Part shown: positions 3,537 to 5,611 of the stretch, in pieces | Numbering within the stretch: the stretch's first letter is position 1 | Layout of the letters: every line of letters starts with the position of its first letter | Assembly (NCBI GenBank): GCA_946401765.1 | Contig: CAMIVJ010000210.1 | Span: 1-5,611 of the forward strand | DNA: 5,611 nucleotides | From: an uncultured bacterium | Lineage (GTDB): Bacteria; Verrucomicrobiota; Kiritimatiellia; RFP12; UBA1067 | Reading direction: 5' to 3' | The notes under the pieces: generated by a model | Told to the model about the DNA's origin: nothing | The model's input: the letters and a program-made list of their open reading frames with translations, nothing else | The model's database searches: none | Position numbers and translations under genes: made by a program

Positions 3537-5611
3537 CTAGCGGATGAAGATCGCCGTGCCGCTGCGGAACACGATCTGAATGTTGCCTTCCTTCATCGTC
3601 GCCTTGAACTGCTTCGTATATGGCTGGCCGTTCACGGTCACCGCCACTGGCACGTTGGCCGCGAGATCAGCCACCGCAAGGCCGTACGCAGGGCTCACCT
3701 TGATCGCGCCCACCACAGGCTCCGAGGTGAAGTCGACGTCGATTCCGCCAAGGTTCGCGAGCATGTCGGCAGAAGCGTTCTCAAACGCAAGAAGATTCGT
3801 GAGATCGTGTGCGCTGGGCGCCACGTTCGCGTAGGCGAGCTTCGCGCCCTTGAACTTGAACGGACCCGACACCGTAGCGCCAGTGCCTGTGGCCTTGACT
3901 GTTCCGTAGACCTCGGCCGCGCCTTCCATGACGTTGTTGGAGAGCTTCGCGTCAGAGGCGAGCGTCACGCCGCCCTGCACGTAGCCGTCGGGGCACACGG
4001 AGAGTGCAAGCGTTGCCTCGCTGAACAGCGTTTCAGCTCCGTCCGCAACCTGGTAGGAGACTGGCTGCTTGTTCTGTCCGCTCCACGGTCCGGCGTTGCC
4101 GGTGAAGTCCGCCGTCTGGATGCGGAACTTGTGCCAGCCCTGCGCGAGCGTGACCGTGTAGGATAGCGTGTTGTTGCTGTCGCCCGTCAATCCCGAATCC
4201 ACGCCGTCGATCCAGAGCGCCGCGCGGTCGTCGTAGTTGCTGCGGAACGTCCATGCCTTGCTCGCGTTCTCCGCCGTCACGAAGAACCAGCCCTCGTAGC
4301 GGTTGACCGTGTAGGTGTTGATCCACGTCGTGTCGTCGTTGCCGTACCACGTGAGCTTCTGCAGGTTGTTCGTGATGCAGCGGAAGTCCCATGCGAAGTC
4401 GTTCTTGAACGTATTGGCCGTGACGTCGGAGGCCGAACCCTTGTAGTGGCTCCAGCAGACCGTGTTCGCGTTGTTCGCGTCGCCCATGTCGGCCGCAGGA
4501 CGCATCTTCAGGTTCTTCACGTTGAAGCGCGCGTAGGCGGACATCGTGGGATCCTTGTAGCCGACCGTATGGTAGGCGTGGTTGGCGGCCGGACCGAATC
4601 CGCCGGAGTTGTCGGAGATCACATGGCGGAAGGTGTGCCAGCCAGCCGTCGTGATTTCCTTCGTGCCCGTGACGGTGTCGCAGTCCGCAGTCGCGATCAT
4701 CACCTGCTCGCCGTCAATCCACAGCGCAACGCGGTCGTCGCACCTGCCCTCGAACGACCATGTGCCGGTCTTGGACTCCTCGACATAGAAGTGTCCGACG
4801 GCATACGTCTCGGTGTAGTTCATGTCTCCAAACGGGCGTGCCGCCTGAGCATAGTTCGTGAAGAGCAGCGTCTCGTCGTGCGTGATCGTGCCGCGCGTGG
4901 TGCCGCCGGGCTTCTTGTTGAATCGGCCGACGATGCTGTTGGCGTTGCTCAAGTCGCGGTCGCCGAAATCACGCGCGGTGAAGACGGCGCTGCGGTCAGT
5001 CGCAATGTTGACGATCGCCTTTGCGCCCTCGCCGATGTCAAGGCCGCCGAGAAGCGACGCCGCGCCCTCGAGGCCCGCCGTGAAACCGTCGCCAATAGTC
5101 CACTTGCCGCCGATGACGCCCTGCATCTCCTTGTTGCCCACTAGCGTAGCCGCGCCGTTCAGCGTCACGTCGCCGTCTCCCGTCAGCGCGGTGTTCCATG
5201 TCGCCGTCGTGCCGTCCGCCTGGGTGAGCGTCCAGCCGTTCGCGTCGCCGTCCTTGAAGCAGGTGGAGATGAAGTGCGGGATCGACCAGTTGGCGGTGGC
5301 GTTGAACTCGCCGCCCTTCAGCACTATCTGTCCTTCGTCCGTGTTGTCCTCGTACCTCGCCTGGAATCCCGGACCGCCGTAGTTGAACGTGCCCCCGTTC
5401 TGGATGAAGCGCGAGGTGTTACCACCGCCGAGCGCCTGGTTGTTGGCGCGCAGCCGAATCGGCGCCTTGGGGACGTTCATCGTACCGGAGTTCATGATGA
5501 AGTCCGAGTGCGGGCCATTGTAGGCGATGTAGAAGAGGTCTTCGGTAAGGTTCACCGTGCCGCCGTCAACGGTAAACACAGACTTGATGCTGCCGCTCGT
5601 GCTCGTGCCGT
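3537..5611 (-). CDS. Large secreted or surface beta-rich protein with tandem PA14-like domains, N-terminus outside the window
   Basis: About 690 C-terminal residues; the frame stays open to the window edge, so the real start is upstream. Residues are counted from the GTG (Val) codon at 5579, which is not a likely start. Four beta-helix-like rungs, roughly [FI]xx[DNK][GS]G[TE]xN, occur at 2-10, 27-35, 58-66 and 85-93. A beta-strand-rich region follows (~115-205). Two PA14-like domains come next (~212-360 and ~374-525). Each has an aromatic strand, then D-D-R-x-A-L-W-I-D-G (281-290, 450-459), then GWHxFR (313-318, 481-486); DDR is the acidic pair expected to bind calcium in PA14 folds. The last ~155 residues are beta-rich and end in SGTAIFIR. 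There is no C-terminal membrane helix, LPXTG, PEP-CTERM or evident barrel. PA14 domains commonly bind carbohydrate, so a glycan-binding surface or secreted role is plausible but inferred. It ends 46 bases before rnfE, with no terminator hairpin seen. Confidence 0.85.
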   Translation of the reverse strand, partial: GTSTSGSIKSVFTVDGGTVNLTEDLFYIAYNGPHSDFIMNSGTMNVPKAPIRLRANNQALGGGNTSRFIQNGGTFNYGGPGFQARYEDNTDEGQIVLKGGEFNATANWSIPHFISTCFKDGDANGWTLTQADGTTATWNTALTGDGDVTLNGAATLVGNKEMQGVIGGKWTIGDGFTAGLEGAASLLGGLDIGEGAKAIVNIATDRSAVFTARDFGDRDLSNANSIVGRFNKKPGGTTRGTITHDETLLFTNYAQAARPFGDMNYTETYAVGHFYVEESKTGTWSFEGRCDDRVALWIDGEQVMIATADCDTVTGTKEITTAGWHTFRHVISDNSGGFGPAANHAYHTVGYKDPTMSAYARFNVKNLKMRPAADMGDANNANTVCWSHYKGSASDVTANTFKNDFAWDFRCITNNLQKLTWYGNDDTTWINTYTVNRYEGWFFVTAENASKAWTFRSNYDDRAALWIDGVDSGLTGDSNNTLSYTVTLAQGWHKFRIQTADFTGNAGPWSGQNKQPVSYQVADGAETLFSEATLALSVCPDGYVQGGVTLASDAKLSNNVMEGAAEVYGTVKATGTGATVSGPFKFKGAKLAYANVAPSAHDLTNLLAFENASADMLANLGGIDVDFTSEPVVGAIKVSPAYGLAVADLAANVPVAVTVNGQPYTKQFKATMKEGNIQIVFRSGTAIFIR
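4005..4460 (-). repeat. Second PA14-like domain of the large surface protein
   Basis: Residues ~374-525. The core is KAWTFRSNYDDRAALWIDG (441-459) followed by GWHKFRIQ (481-488). It aligns with the first copy across the DDRxALWIDG and GWHxFR elements, but the loops between have diverged strongly, so the duplication is not recent. Confidence 0.7.
4500..4946 (-). repeat. First PA14-like domain of the large surface protein
   Basis: Residues ~212-360. The core is GTWSFEGRCDDRVALWIDG (272-290) followed by GWHTFRHV (313-320). It carries Cys280 and Cys300, which the second copy lacks at the matching positions. The DNA at 4717-4740 matches 4210-4233 at 21 of 24 bases by eye, supporting an intragenic duplication. 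Confidence 0.7.
5301..5576 (-). repeat. Four beta-helix-like rungs in the large surface protein
   Basis: The motifs FTVDGGTVN, FIMNSGTMN, FIQNGGTFN and IVLKGGEFN recur at spacings of 25, 31 and 27 residues. The alternation of hydrophobic residues around a Gly-Gly turn, with a terminal Asn, is typical of right-handed beta-helix and autotransporter-passenger rungs. The series probably continues upstream beyond the window. Confidence 0.6.

Noticed and set aside
3534..3543. Perfect 10-base palindrome CCGCTAGCGG over the stop codon of the large gene
   Set aside because: It has no loop and no U-tract, so it is not a terminator. A palindrome this short is expected by chance in GC-rich DNA.
3288..4166. 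Plus-strand open frame of 292 codons
   Set aside because: It crosses the rnfE promoter and runs antisense into the PA14 protein gene. Its composition is that of a shadow frame.
4446..5144. Plus-strand open frame of 232 codons
   Set aside because: It is antisense to the PA14 domain region, whose minus-strand frame has clear domain motifs.
1..5611. CRISPR array, tRNA, rRNA or insertion sequence
   Set aside because: No regularly spaced direct repeats, cloverleaf, rRNA-like stretch, transposase or terminal inverted repeats were seen on either strand.

Overview
The window is GC-rich and almost fully coding. Six protein genes lie on the minus strand and nothing convincing lies on the plus strand. 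Lipid A synthesis (LpxA), an LPS-export permease (LptF/LptG family), a small outer-membrane barrel and a subunit of the Rnf ferredoxin:NAD+ oxidoreductase (RnfE) point to an LPS-bearing, probably anaerobic, Gram-negative bacterium. The very large beta-rich secreted protein with tandem PA14-like domains, together with the LpxA/LptF style, resembles the PVC superphylum (Kiritimatiellota, Lentisphaerota or Verrucomicrobiota). That placement is inference, because no rRNA or taxonomic marker is present.

Layout in transcription order, from high to low coordinates: (1) 5611-3537, the C-terminal ~690 residues of a giant secreted or surface protein: beta-helix-like rungs, two PA14-like domains and a beta-rich C-terminal region. 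(2) A 46-base gap holding a strong extended -10 promoter that ends almost at the next start codon. (3) 3490-2813, rnfE. (4) 2774-2331, nrdR, starting with GTG. (5) 2334-1753, a 193-residue outer-membrane beta-barrel protein. (6) 1756-596, an LptF/LptG permease. (7) 569-1, lpxA, cut off at the window edge. No stretch over 300 bases lacks a gene.

From rnfE down to lpxA the genes are packed like one operon. Gaps are 38 and 26 bases, and two junctions (nrdR/barrel and barrel/lptF) are 4-base ATGA overlaps typical of translational coupling. The last three genes form an envelope block: lipid A first step, LPS extraction permease, and an uncharacterised outer-membrane barrel. An anaerobic redox subunit and the ribonucleotide reductase repressor precede them. 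The sequence shows no obviously new defence or mobile system. The points most worth following are the isolated rnfE with a cysteine-rich tail and a probably leaderless start, the barrel coupled to LPS export, a substitution at a usually invariant LpxA histidine, and the architecture of the large PA14 protein.
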